Positions 33,148-45,369 are shown, counted from the first letter of the stretch. The stretch is DNA of 64,000 nt from Aristolochia californica (GCA_029961685.1 JARWKL010000013.1:23218922-23282921); one strand, 5' to 3'. Numbers and translations are program-made. Notes: generated by a model from the letters alone, not told the origin.

Positions 33148-34985
33148 TGGTATCAAAGCAGGTTTTGTGAATTAACTCGGTCAACCCATAAAGATAATGT
33201 GATCCTTTTTCTATCTATCATCTCTAGTAGTTTAGGTTTGTATTTATCTTTTTTTTTCTCTTTGTAGTCCCTATACCTGTTTTTTTTTTTTTTTGCTCAA
33301 ATCTCTATACTGAGCTTTTTATATTTGAAATTATATATTGATGAAAATATAATCTAGTATGTTTTCCAACACAAAATGAATTTTGGCAATCGGAGTTTTC
33401 TACAGAGAGAAATAAATATTTGAAGTAGAAAAGGTCAGACCACAAGAGATATTCGATCAACAACAGAAAGTTTCAACTTTCGAGTCATCTTATGCCATCA
33501 AGAATGAGACTTTACCATGAGAATTATATATCCAAAGAAATGTGTAAGTATATTTTTTTTACCTATTCAACAAATTTTCAATCTGAGTTTTCTAGAGGGA
33601 GATATCAATCTTGGAAGAGTCAATGGTCATGTTGACCAAAGAAGAAAGAGTAGTTAGTTTAGCAAGATTACAAATTTATAAAATATATCAGCTACTTTAC
33701 CTCAAAATAAGTATATTTTATGAAGATATTATATACTTGGATTAAATTTATTGAAGTTTAGTTTTATAAGGAGAAAATTTCAGCTCAATGTGATCTATAT
33801 TCAAGGGGATATTGACATTGCAGTCGACAAGAGTCAAGATACACAATGAAGAGAATAAAGAGGTCATAAAATATTCAAGAACGAATATTTTTATGTCAAA
33901 ATAGATATCAAATTAAATATATTTGAGTCAGTTTCTTGATCAACAAACCATTTGTGATTCTGAGCGATATTTTTTTATATATTTATATCAAAAGTATCAC
34001 ATGTCAATTTTGCTAAAAATCTCTCCTTTTTCCCTATCTCCTCTCCTATTATCTCTCTAGGCTCTCCAGGCATTGACGTGATTTGAGTTTATTTTTCTCC
34101 TAAAATTTGAGTTTTTTAGCCAAATTAGTCTTCTAATTAGAGATTTTTGGTCCAACGTAATCACTTCATGATGTGCTCATTCAAGATATACAATATCTTT
34201 CATCAATGTTGTTTTCAAGTTTTTTGTTTTTGTTAATTGGTTGTATATCTTTAAAATAGTTAACTACGAAATATTGTGATTACTCCAAATTAAAATAGTT
34301 AATTGGTTGTATATCTTCAAGTTTATTAAGTTATACCGTTATAGTCGCCCCTAGTTTTTTTTTTTTTTTTTGTAAAAAGATGACTTTGGAAGTATGAGTA
34401 TTGCATAGTTGACTCCTTCCAATTAAAGTTGTTTTCCTCAAGTATTTCTTTAGTTTATCATCTTGTGGTTTTATCACTTCAAATTAATGCTTATACCCAC
34501 TACCTAAAAAGTATAAGAGCGTACTCAACATCCAACTTGAGTCAAGTCTTTTATTCTTCACCCAAGAGGTGATTTGTGTTTGAACTACCTTTAAAAAGTG
34601 AGTAGTCACTTTCTTAAGCCCTAAAGTTGGGCTGGTTTTCCACCTTTAAAATTGAGCAGAGTGTGTTTCAGACTATGACTGTTTTGGCTGGTATATAAAA
34701 CTTTGTCGTACCAGTAGGAGTGGTTTTCTTCTCTCATATTACATTTTGTCCAAGTTGGGTCTCTATGTCCTTTTTATCTCCAACTTAAAGGGGAGAAGTA
34801 CAAGAAATAGGTATTTTGTTCCACATATTGTGGTAATTTTTATGTGACTAAAATATTCAAGAAAGGGGGAGCACAAAAGATGACATTTTTGCATCTATGA
34901 AGAATTTTTTGCAGTAAAGAAAATTGAAGATCATGAATTCTCTTTTATTGCAAGCTAAAGATATAAACTCCAGCTTGAGGGGGAG

Positions 34986-35320
34986 TGTTGAAGAGAAGAT
35001 ATGGAAAACTCTTAAATGACTCTCACAGTAAGAAGTCTCACAAAACTAGAATTAATATGGTAGAGTTTATAGGAGTCTCACAGAAGGAGATCTCACAGAA
35101 GAGTCTCAATTTAAAATGTTTTAGTTATGTTAGTGTTCTATTTATGTTGAGTTATTTAAATATGCTAGGACTTATCTTTAAGTGTTAGACTTTAGGTGTA
35201 ATTGGAATAAGGGTACTTTAATTATACTTGGACTCTATCACTTTCTTCTATCATAAATAGGGGCTCAAGTGCTCAGATTACAACAAGTCAATGAATTTTC
35301 TCTTTTCGAGAAATTCAACA
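34986..35320 (+). repeat. 3' LTR of B2
   Basis: It starts TGTTGAAGAGAAGATATGG right after the polypurine tract and ends GAGAAATTCAACA. Confidence 0.85.
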
Positions 35321-36500
35321 ACCCTTCACTGGGACTTTTCTTGAGAGCGAAGGATTCTTTCCAATGTTTCCCACTATGGTTGTTGTGGTTGATGCATACA
35401 CTGGCTGATAACACTGGCCGAATAGGAAATATCCAATCTTGTGACTGTGAGATAGATTAGCTTTCTAATTAACTGTTGAAACTGACCAACATCAACATCA
35501 CTTCCAGTTCTTGTACACAACTTAACATTAGGTTCCATAGGTGTATTCCTAGACTTGCATCTAAGCATCCCGGTCTCCTTCAACAATTCAAGTACATACT
35601 TCCTTTGTAATAGGATTATCCATGTCTAGATTGAAGAACTTCAATTCCAAAGAAGTATAGAAAAGCTCAAGATCCATGGTTTGGAACTCCTTATTAAGGT
35701 CTTGTTTTACCTACTGAATGCTACAAAGGTCATTGCCCGTAAGAACAATATCATCCACATATACCACCATAAGAATGTTGCCCATAGTGGAATTTCTAGT
35801 AAATACTGAGTGATTACTTTCACACTTGTTGAACCCAAGTTTTGTATCCACAACGGTAAATTTATCAAACCAAGCCCGCAGAGACTATTTCTACCCTTAT
35901 ATTGTTTTATTCATCCGACATACTTTCGCCCCCTCAACCACATAACCAAGTGGCTGGCACATGTAGACTTCCTTAGAGAGTATACCATTCAAGAAAGCAT
36001 TATTGACATCTAATTTATGTAACTCTCATTTAAAATTGGTTGCTAGAGAAATAAGAACTTTGGTCGAGTTCATCTTGGCAACAAGAGAAAAAGTTTCAGC
36101 ATAATCAACATCGTTAGACTGAGTATAACCTTTAACAACCAATTGAGCTTTGTATCTAGCAATATAACCATTTGGATTATACTTTACAGAAAAGACTCAT
36201 TTGCACCCAACTGCCTTTCTCGTGGCGGAAGAGTGGCCAAATGCCAAGTGGAATGGTGATACATAGCCTAAATCTCTTCATCCATGTCAGATTTCCACCT
36301 CGGATCAGTGAAAGCCTTCTCACAGTAGGTAGGAATGGTGGAAGAAGACACTGCAAACATAAAAGAAACACAACTTGGAGACAAACAGTGAGTGGAAACG
36401 TAATGAGAGATAGGGTGTCAAGTAGATGAAGGTGTAACAGCAGTGGAGCGAGGCTCTTTGCAAAGAGCAATGGGCCTAGTATCATAAAGTTGACCATAAA
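35321..36500 (-). pseudogene. Reverse transcriptase and linker of element C
   Basis: 35374-35586 encodes MLKETGMLRCKSRNTPMEPN, then SDVDVGQFQQL and DISYSASVISQCMHQP. The catalytic box is intact as MVVYVDDIVL (about 35738-35770). The N-terminal RT part at 35800-36180 is broken by stops. 36177-36497 is the linker, with PIALCKEPRS-like and DPRWK-like landmarks. RNase H begins at 35321 (ERILRSQEKS) and is cut by B2. Confidence 0.82.
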
Positions 36501-36779
36501 CTACTGGAGATGGAGGAAAATATACCTCGGGATCATCTAAAGACTCCACATGTGACTGATCAATGGGTGTAGAGAGAGGGTCTTCGAAAGGCTAGTCCAT
36601 AGTTTGAAAATCATAATCCATCTGAATTAGTGGCTTTGGCATCCCTATTGATGATGAGAAACTAGGAGAAGAGCTAGCAAAAAAATATGGTTGATGCTCA
36701 AAAAAGGAAACACTGGTTGAGATAAACATTTTGTTCAAGAACTACACTTAACCTTTTTTATCTTTGGAATACCCCAAGA

Positions 36780-38100
36780 AAATACACTTAACATCTTAGG
36801 GAAGGAATAAACCCTAGGGAGGCCCCAGTTTATGAACAAAAGATGTGCATCCCAATACCTCAGGTGCCAACGGGAAGGCAACTAAATCAAGAAATAGTTT
36901 GGAGAAGGACGTGGCTCCTTGGAGCACATTGGAGGACACATAGTTAATAAAAAAAATAAGCATTGAGGACTGCATAAGGCTAATAAAATTGGAGAACATT
37001 CATAGACAGCATAGTAGCTCAACCAAATTCTGCAAGATGGTGATGTTTTCTTTCGGATAAATCATTTTGTTGGGTTGTATAAACTTAGCACGATTGATGA
37101 AGGATCCCTTCTTCCTTGCAAAAATTTTGAAAGCAAGAGGAAAAATACTCTTTCATGTTATTAGACCGAATGATTTTGACCTTGGTTTTAAACTGATTTT
37201 TCACCATAGCACAAATGGAGGTGAAAATAGGAAATACCTTAGCCATGTCCTTCATCGAGTATGACCATGTAACTCCCAAGTAATCATCTAAAAATATAAA
37301 AAAATACTTAGATTGAGATATATTTGGGCATTAACAGGTCCCGACATATCCGAATGAATTAAAGTAAAAGGACTAGAAGCAATAATGTTTTTCTTGGGTT
37401 GAAAAATCAATCTATAGTGTTTCCCAAGCTCACAAAATTCACATGACGACTGTGAAACCGAATGAAGGAAAGGAACTAAACTTTTTAAATTTTCTATTGA
37501 AGGATGACCAAGCCTATAATGCCATTTGAAAGCCTATTTTTGCAAAAAAAAAAAATTGAAAGGGAGAGGAAAAATACTCTTTCATGTTATTAGACCAAAA
37601 GATTTTGACATTGGTTTTAAACTGATTTTTCACCATAGCACAGATGGAGGTGGAAATAGGAAATACCTCAGCCATGTCCTTCATCGAATATGACTATGTA
37701 ACTCTCAAGTAATCATCCACAAATATAAAAAAAATACTTAGATTGAGATATATTTGGAACATTAACAGATCCCCACACATCCGAATAAACTAAAGTAAAA
37801 GGACTAGAAGCAATATTGTTTTGCTTGGGTTGAAAAATCAATCTATAGTGTTTCCCAAACTCACAAAATTCACATGACAGCTATGAAACCGAATGAAGGA
37901 AATGAACTAAACTTTAGAAATTTTCTATTGAAGGATGACCAAGCCTGTAATGCCATTTGAAAGCCTCTTTTATTGTGATTGTTGCTACTAATGTCAATGT
38001 AGTCGGGTCCATATATATAGTAAAGGCCCTATCTCTCATAGTCGCCACCAATCACCCTTTTCGTGTTAATGTCCTGAAACACACAATGAGATGAAAAAAA
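36780..38100 (-). pseudogene. Integrase of element C with internal duplication
   Basis: 37085-37279 encodes TWSYSMKDMAKVFPIF and KTKVKIIRSNNMKEYFSS, the integrase core. As in element A, the second catalytic Asp of the triad reads Asn (RSNN). A 429-bp segment is present twice in tandem. The C-terminal integrase block is found in pieces at 36780-37000. The pre-integrase part is at 37980-38100. Confidence 0.78.
37119..37976. repeat. 429-bp tandem duplication inside element C
   Basis: AAAAATACTCTTTCATG starts at 37141 and again at 37570. The copies match throughout, to about 37547 and 37976, with scattered substitutions and a few indels. The junction carries an A-run (37547-37556). The copies have diverged, so the event is not recent. 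Confidence 0.9.
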
Positions 38101-38199
38101 AGTAACAAAATAATTTAGTCTTTTGGTCAATTAACTCACCGACATAAGATTCAAAGGAAATTCAGGGACAAATTAGACATTAGAAAGTGAAAAAGATGG

Positions 38200-39414
38200 T
38201 GAAATGGTGGATGTACCGATACACTGAATCCTACTTTGTGATCCATCTGTAATGAAGACAGAGCAATCTAAAGTACATGGTGTCACAGAAAAGATAAATT
38301 TTCAATTTTACTTGTGAGGCTCTCAGCTCCGAAATCAATGATCCAAGCTAAATTGCAAGAGCATGAAAGAAAGGAACATGTACCAGTAGTAACAACAATG
38401 GTTGTTGTGTTGCTTTGAGAAGCAACCATCATACTTTTAAACTTTTGAAGCAATTCATGATCCTCTTCTGATAGAGTCAATCTTCCTCTAGAGGACTCTG
38501 AGGATGCTTCAATGTTGGTAGATACTAGAGGTTGAAGGTTGATTAACCTTGAAGTAAGGTGGTTTGCCATGTAGATGCCAATAATTTTCAACTAGATGGT
38601 TGTTGAGCCCACACAAGGTACATTCCCTTTGCCGACCACCAGTGTTAGAGGTAGAAGCATTCCCACCTCTACCTCTTTCTCTGCTAGGTGTCTTTCCACC
38701 TCTTCCTTTACCTCTACCAGAACCATTATTCCCATCTCCCTTGGGAGAACATAGTTGAGTTTTCTACATGTTTTGGTTGACTGTTGGACTCCTTAACTGG
38801 AATCAGTAGCATGGTTGCACATACATCATTAAAAGAAGGTTTTGTAGCAGAACTAAGTACATGTCACTTGGAAAATTCCAAGTAGAGTGGTAGATTAGCA
38901 TGACATATAGCTGAGAGCAGGTCTTCCCTTTGCTTTTTCTATGTGGCAACAACAAGTGCATATGGTTGTATAACCTTCCACTTTTGTTGCAGGCCTCTAA
39001 ATCTTGCAAAGTACTCATGAAGATTGTTTTTACACTTTGTGTTGCACATCTCCTAAAAATGTCATAAATCTTTTGTAGACTATTAGGGGTAGAATATAAT
39101 CCGAAACTTGTGTCCCATATTGTTTTGGCTGTCTCTAGGTGCACCACATTGTTCGCCACATGTTCATCCATACTATTAATCAACCAATTAATAACTAGTG
39201 TGTCTTCCCTCAACCACTTATAGTAAGAGGGTTGATCCACATGCATAGGTGGTGGAGTTATATGATCAATAAGTTCTCTAGTAATCAGAAAATGTTTCAC
39301 AATTTGGGACCAAGACAAGTAATTACTCAAACCTTTAAGTGGAATTTTAGTAATTCTCAAGGGACCACCTTTGTTGAAATCTACATATGTAGAGGAAAAT
39401 GAAGTATTTGACAA
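38200..39414 (-). pseudogene. gag and protease of element C
   Basis: 38803-39414 starts MSNTSFSSTYVDFNKGGPLR and continues with SNYLSWSQIVKHFL, WLINSMDEHVANNVV and LETAKTIWD, a UBN2-type gag with its natural N-terminus. A Gly/Arg-rich and CCHC region lies at 38590-38760 in broken frames. 38283-38591 ends in the protease start, where the usual WIIDSGA reads WIIDFGA, so the active-site D-S/T-G is changed. Confidence 0.82.
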
Positions 39415-40230
39415 TTAATGCATTATGACTTACAAAAATAAAATTATTTTCCATAAAACCATCACCTTTAGGTTAAATTAGGAGGAAAGAGAACAAGAAT
39501 TTATCAAAACTAACAAAAAATTGAAGTTATGGAATGCAAAACTATGTAATGTGAAGTGATCAAATTCAACAAGTAACAAGCAAGGAAACCAACCAATAGA
39601 TCACACAAGCATGACCCCTTTTTTTAATTTTTATTTGCTGTTGTTTGAGATTCTAAACCAGAACTCTAATCACTCAACAAAAAATGGTGATTAAAAGGTA
39701 AAAATTGAACTAGGTGCGGGTAAGAAAGTAATAAAAAATGAAGTAGAGCTAGTGATTAGTTTCTAAAACTATTCTTCAAACCCTAACTTAGGGTTTTAAC
39801 AACTTAATTGAGGAGCCACTCCAACAAATCTGAACTTAAGGAGAGCTTCAAGAGGACTTTTTGCATTCCTAAGGAAGAATTTTTAGCATAAAAATTAGAT
39901 CAAACAAACAAAGAATGAAGAAAACTAGTGCATATGACATAAAAGGTGATTAACCCATTCAATATGAAGAAAAAATGAATTTTGAGGGGAATAATGAGGC
40001 TTGAGTAAAAATAACTTTGTGAATATAAAAAACTTGAATCGAATCCCTCATAATGTGAAACATAAGGTAACCCTTATTTGATTAAGGAGAGAACTTGGTG
40101 AATTGACTTCAGCCTTTTGCTCCTCTTCAAAACTTGCCAAACCCTTTGTTTGTTGAAGGCTGAATTATGTTGGAAACTTTCATAACTAGATCAACTTTAA
40201 TTTAAACCTAGAATTCCATCTCTGATACCA

Positions 40231-40473
40231 TGTTGAATTCTGGGAATTAATCCATGGATAACTTGGTTCGAAAAGAAGAATAAAGAAAGAAGAAGATAAG
40301 AGAAGATAAGAAGGAGAAGGCAATAGCACAAGTTGAGGAGAGGAACTTTAGGGGTTAAGAAAGAGCATGAGTTTGAGCTCCTCCCCTTCTCTTTCTTATA
40401 TATATAGGTGGGGCATGGATGCCTACCACTAACTCTCATAATTATATAGACTACCACTCAAACTACTTCAACA
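40231..40473 (-). repeat. 5' LTR of element C
   Basis: Minus-strand ends TGTTGAAGTAGTTTGAGTGG and CCCAGAATTCAACA, followed by the primer site TGGTATCAGAGA at 40219-40230. Confidence 0.88.
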
Positions 40474-40564
40474 CACTTAAATAATACTTCATGAACTAGG
40501 AATAGATAATACAACTTCTTTATTTGAGTTAGAACACTTACCAACTCTAAATTCATACTCATTA

Positions 40565-41640
40565 GGCTGTGTTTGGAACATAGGAAGTGGAGAGAAAAGA
40601 AAATGAAGAGAAAGAGAAAGAGAAAAAAAAAAAAAAGATTTTTTTTCCCTTGTTTGGATACCCATGGAAAATAGAAGAGAAATGAAAATTTTAAATTAGT
40701 AATATTTTTAAATTTTGATTATTAAAATTTTCTCTCAAGTTTCTATTTATTTTCTTTTCTCCCCAAATTCCATCATTATGTAAGAGAAAATTTATTAACT
40801 AAGAGAGAAAGTGATTTTCTCTCTTATTTTCTTTGCCAAACAACAAAAAATACCTTTCTCTCCCTTTTTTTTTTCTTTTTTTTTTCTTTTCTATGGGTTC
40901 CAAACATGCCCTTTCTCTCCCTTTTTTTTTTCTTTTTTTTTTCTTTTCTATGGGTTCCAAACATGCCCTTTCTCTCCCCTTTTCTTTTTTTTTTTTTTCT
41001 TTTCTTTTAACCTTATCCCTCTTTTTCTTAAAGTTATAACTACCCTAGATTCTCCTCTTATTTTTCTTTTTATGTAAATTGCAATAAAGTCTATGTAACA
41101 TCCTAACTCCGTCAAGAGTCCTATCACAGGCTTTTCCCACTAACTCTAAGAATGAAAGAGAATGAAGAAAGACAAAGAAATAAGGCAGTAGACTTACTGA
41201 TTTTAGACTCGAAATGAATACGAACTTGAAACCCTAGGGCCTGTTTGGCACACATACAAAAGAAAAGAAAAGATAAGATAAGAAAAAGGGAGAGAAAGTT
41301 ATTTTTTTTTGTTTGGCAGCAAAGAATCATTCAGAGAAAAAAAATTAAGACAAAAAGTTTTTCTCTCTTAGTTAATAAATTTTCTCTCACAAAAAGATAG
41401 AATTTGGAGAGAAAGGAAAAGAAATAGCAACTTGAGAAAAAAATTAATCATCAAAATTTTAAAATATTACAATTTTTTCTATTTTCTACGTGTATCCAAA
41501 CAAGAAAAATTATGTCTCTTCCATTTTCTCTCCCATATTCCATGTGCATCCAAACAAAACAAAACAAAAAAAAATCTTCTATTTTTTTCTTTTCTCTTCC
41601 TCTTCCTCTTCTCTTCCTTTTCTATGTTCCACACACAACC
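40565..41640. mobile_element. Tourist/PIF-Harbinger-like TIR element with TTA flanks
   Basis: The left end GGCTGTGTTTGGAACATAG and the right end, read on the other strand, GGTTGTGTGTGGAACATAG form imperfect terminal inverted repeats. TTA flanks both sides (40562-40564 and 41641-41643), the 3-bp target typical of PIF/Harbinger. There is no transposase. It looks compound: an internal inverted end CCAAACATGCCC occurs at 40899-40910 and again at 40959-40970, and a GGGCCTGTTTGG start at 41238. So two elements of about 400 bp may have merged. Much of it is purine or pyrimidine runs. Confidence 0.72.
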
Positions 41641-42065
41641 TTAGATTGTGAAGAAATCCGATAAATATAGAACTTTGGAGCATATATCTATGATTTCAAG
41701 TTTTGGCACAAGAGATTTCTCGAGAGATTTTATTTTCTGGGCCTTTGGAGAACTATTAGTCATCAATCTTTCATAAAATGAGTTTGAGAAAATTATAGAG
41801 CCAAGAAGTTAACCAAATTATCATTTGAATGTCGAGTTTATTTGATTGACCTCGAGTACAATCAAAGTTTCCTCCACAAAGTTGAAAATAAACACTCAAA
41901 AATTAAGCCTTGTTAGTTCACTTCGTCAGTTACAAGTGAAAGTGAATTACATTGGTAATTCACTTTCACTCATTTTAGTCATAACCCGAGTGAAAGTGAA
42001 TTCACTTTCACTTGTTCAATTACATCATCATTTAAAAGGAGGCTATAGAAAAGTCTCGTGAGACG

Positions 42066-42370
42066 CCCTCTGCAACCCAACGACTCCCCACTTTGCAACC
42101 TCTCCCCGGCGATTTCTCTTGTGATAGATTGCAGAACAGAAGTTAATTCATCATTAATTTGAAGAGACTTAATTCTGTTAGATCTTCTACAAACAGAAGC
42201 AATGGAATGAAATAAGTGTGTATTAGCATCTCCTTCCAATAATAGCATTTGTTAAATGGGGTTGGATGCTTTATAATTCCAATAACAAATGATTTATATG
42301 CTCCCTTGGAGTTTGGAATCAAGTTTGCGGTTGTAAATCCTGAGTTGCGCCAAAATTCTCGCCTTCATAT
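42066..42370 (-). pseudogene. LINE (non-LTR) reverse transcriptase fragment
   Basis: The minus strand encodes LLLEGDANTHLFHSIASVCR then RSNRIKSLQINDE, the conserved W-x-EGD-NTKFFH block upstream of plant L1-type RT. Upstream codons are broken by stops. Only about 300 bp remain, with no poly(A) tail visible. Confidence 0.7.
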
Positions 42371-42439
42371 CCTAGAGGTACTTTTTTCTGTAAACACTAT
42401 CTAATTTCATTCATTTGATACTGTTTTTTTTTTAAATGG

Positions 42440-43190
42440 TCATTCTTTTGGTACTTCATCGACCATGATGGATACTATGATTATTTGATGAAAGTGTTTG
42501 TACTTACATATTTTTGTTCCATTATTGGTAAGCATTATGCTACCAATAGGGTGCTTTTGTGTTCAAGGTGCCGTAAATTTAGATTGCATATTTTTTTTTG
42601 GAACAGCATAAGTAGATTGAGTGCTACTTCATATATTTAAATATAGGCCCAGGGCATGCCTATGTCATCTTCTGTTTTTCCTTTTCTTTGCAATAATTGT
42701 ACTCTATGAAACGGACTATCAAATAAAAAGTAATAAAGAGTACTCATACAAATTCACCTAAATCTTTTATTTGTTCAACGGTGAACGAATTGATCGAATG
42801 CTATAAAAAAAACTATTGAGCTCGGCTACTTGTATGTTTGTTGATATTCTCAATTTCTCTGAATTTATGAATTATTGTTTGCTATATATTTGTATTGAAA
42901 GATGCTCCTATTTTTTATTTTGATGTCCATGTAAAAATTGTGATTGCTTGTTGTATATTGCATAATTATATACGCATGGAGGATAACATTCTTTTGGTAC
43001 TTCATTGACCTTGATGGATACTATGATTATTTGAATAAAGTGTTTGTACTTATATATTTTTGTTCCATTATTGGTATGCATTATGCCGCTAGTAGGGTGT
43101 TGTTGTGTTCAAGGTGTTGTAAATTTAGGTTGCATATTATTTTTGGAACAACATAAGTAGATTGAGTGCTACTTAATATATTTATATTTA
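42440..43190 (+). repeat. Direct repeat pair, about 210 bp each
   Basis: 42440-42648 and 42986-43190 share TTCTTTTGGTACTTCAT, GATGGATACTATGATTATTTG, TTTTTGTTCCATTATTGGTA and AGTAGATTGAGTGCTACTT. The second copy lies in an open frame with DGYYDYLNKVFVLIYFCSII; the first keeps most of these codons, so the repeat may derive from an old coding exon. The source is not recognised. Confidence 0.75.
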
Positions 43191-43593
43191 TATCTTTAAT
43201 TAATAAAATATTTTTTAATTAATTTTTTGCAAGTTAAAATCTATCTTAGTTTACTAATAAAAAATTGAAGTAAAACTATTTTAAGAGTTAATAGACTAAC
43301 TTTATATAATAAAATATCCTTTTTATATAAATATTTGATATTTAGATATTAAAAAATTAAAATTTTAATATTATAAAAGTAAGCATTTGTTTTATTATTT
43401 ATTTAATATATTAAGTATTTTGTAATTTATCACAAGTTAAAATCTATCTTTTAGTTTATTAATAAAAAAAGTTAAGTAAAAGTTACAAAAGTCATATCCA
43501 TCAAAATATTTTATTAATAAAAAATCTATCTGCACACTAATACAAACAAGTGATTCACTTTCACTTTTCATATCGCTTACAAAGTACACTAAC

Positions 43594-45100
43594 CCCCCCT
43601 TAGTGTTCTTCACCATGTATGCTTGAGCTCAAATAAAAAATGATGACTTTTAACTAATTGTTGGTCATGGAGTGCGCACTCGAGCGCAACTTACTAGTAA
43701 AAAAGACTTTTGCCATTGTTTCAATTATACTCAAGTTAGCTCAAGTGAACTTTACATGTAAAATTTAGATACTTAAAAAGGACTTCTTCGACTTAATTTG
43801 TTTTTTTCTCAACCATACAACTCCCTACCTTTTTATGATTAGAGGTCTTGAATTGGCTCTAAAAGCTTTATGTTACATCGATCGATCATTTTCAAAGACC
43901 ATAAGGGATTATCAAAAAGATTGTATCTAATCACACCCATATAAACCGTTGATAGCTCTTTCAAGTAATAGTTCTATTATCATTAAAATAAGAAGGGACA
44001 ACTAAGAAAATCTCTTGCTCTATCATTCATGATTGCGAAGAAAGCAAAGAATCCAATTGATTAGATAGAAAAATCCCAATCCTTTCATAAATGTATTATA
44101 AAAATTAATATTTATTAGTGTATATTTCAAGTCAAACGCTGATTGATCAAGTTTAGTAATGTGCAAAGGATGCCTTGAAATGAAGTAGTTATTGGCTATA
44201 ACTCCTCACTGATCAATATGCCCTCTATAGCAAAAGTCCACATATATCAATTGATACACATGTGGCACAATTATTGTAAACGAGGCCGCCCCGGTAAGAG
44301 CACCAGGCGACAGGGGCGTGGTTGCCAAGAAGCAGACAGGGGGGCCTAGCGGCGTCACACTTGTGTTTTGTCTATTCTCTTTAAGGTTCAATGTGGGTCC
44401 AAAGAATTTGAAATCAGGAAAAGGGAGAAAAGCAAAAAAACAAAAATGAGGCTATTAGTGCCCCATTAGGGTTGTTTGGAACCATGGAAAACAAATGAAA
44501 GAACACAAAGGAGAATTTAATTATTTATTTATTTAGATAATTAGTAAAAAAGAATTTGATTATTATCTTATTTTTATTAATTATTTTTAGGAATAATAAT
44601 GGTCAAATTCTTATTTTTTTTTTGTTCTGGGTGTTCGGACTTTGTAAACCCTCTAAAAACCTTAGAATTTGGGTATTAGATATTATATTAGATTTATTTT
44701 TTTTGTATCGAAGTTTTAAAAAAGGTTTCTTGGGGAGTTTTTGAATACTTCACTTATAGTACGGTGCGTCGGTGGCTCGATCATAGAGCAGTTAGATCTT
44801 GTAAACATCCATCCATAAGTTGTTGTTTTTTTTCCTATTTTTCAACCAAATAAAATTTTAAAATTATATATTTTTATTTATCTTAATAATGGATGTCCGG
44901 AAATTATATATTTTCTTATTTTAAATATTTATTTTTTAATATTTATAAGTACTTGAATAAAAATTATTTTAAATAGTATTTTTTTTAAAAATAACCTACA
45001 AAATTATGTTAAATGACCCGATATGCTTAGATGCAACCTCCGATACGTATCGGATTTTAAACAACCCGATATTTCCGAGACGGCACCGATTTTAATTACT
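43594..45100. other. Intergenic spacer before GBSSI
   Basis: Mostly AT-rich. A GC-rich island at 44281-44365 (GAGGCCGCCCCGG, GGGGCGTGGTTG) stands out. 44870-45000 is very AT-rich. No ORF with recognisable features. Confidence 0.5.
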
Positions 45101-45102
45101 CC

Positions 45103-45340
45103 CACGTGATATCACGGCCAAGATTCGAGATCACGAACAGCAGTTTTTTGTCGTTATAGTCTGTCGGCCAAAAAAAATCTTCTGCTGACCTGTTTAAATA
45201 AACCGATTTTGACACTGTCGCATATTCTTTCTCCGTGCAAATGGTGGAGCCCACTCCGAGGCGCCAGAGCCGTCAAATTTAATTTCTATTATGAGGTAAT
45301 AAAAAATCGTTTTCTCGGCCACTATTGAAACGCCACGTGG
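45103..45340 (+). promoter_or_regulatory. GBSSI promoter with two G-boxes
   Basis: CACGTG occurs at 45103-45108 (CCCACGTGAT) and as a full palindrome CCACGTGG at 45333-45340, about 120 bp before the leader exon's end. G-boxes bind bZIP and bHLH factors; GBSSI transcription is light- and clock-controlled in several plants, so a role here is plausible but inferred. A clear TATA box is not seen; TTTAAATAAA at about 45189-45198 is the nearest AT-rich candidate. Confidence 0.55.
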
Positions 45341-45369
45341 AAATTACACTCTACAAATGGTCTGCTGAT

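Larger units (their letters stand above)
32811..35320 (+). mobile_element. ORF-less LTR retrotransposon B2, nested in element C
   Basis: 5' LTR 32811-33147, primer site TGGTATCAAAGC at 33148-33159, internal about 1.8 kb, polypurine tract GCTTGAGGGGGAG ending at 34985, 3' LTR 34986-35320. It has no gag or pol. The internal region matches B1 in several blocks, such as CAATCTGAGTTTTCTAGAGG and CCACATATTGTGGTAATTTT. The two LTRs differ at many sites, so the insertion is old. It lies in the opposite orientation to C. Confidence 0.85.
31984..40473 (-). mobile_element. Ty1/copia retrotransposon (element C), inactive
   Basis: A full-length minus-strand element: 5' LTR 40473-40231, primer site TGGTATCAGAGA (40230-40219), gag, protease, integrase, RT, RNase H, polypurine tract (TAAAGGGGAA, about 32291-32282), 3' LTR 32281-31984. 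Without the inserted B2 element it would be near 6.0 kb. All coding domains are broken. The flanks (TACAT on the left, CACTT on the right) do not form an exact target duplication. Confidence 0.88.
41912..43593. mobile_element. Possible TIR element with GTGAAAGTGAAT-type ends
   Basis: The left end is GTTAGTTCACTTCG, then AAGTGAAAGTGAATTAC. The right end, on the other strand, is GTTAGTGTACTTTG, then AAGTGAAAGTGAATCAC. Similar ends occur at 31389 (GGTTAGTGTACTTTG) and 61067. Inside lie a LINE fragment and a direct repeat. No transposase was recognised. The boundaries and the idea of a single element are inference. Confidence 0.45.

Noticed and set aside
34300..34370. Poly(T) run as a retroposon tail
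   Set aside because: It lies inside the B2 internal region with no flanking duplication or coding sequence.
40811..41077. Phe-rich ORFs
   Set aside because: Translations of T-runs within the MITE.
44206..44391. 61-codon minus ORF with a Pro/Gly-rich part
   Set aside because: No recognisable domain, start context or splice evidence; only the composition is reported.
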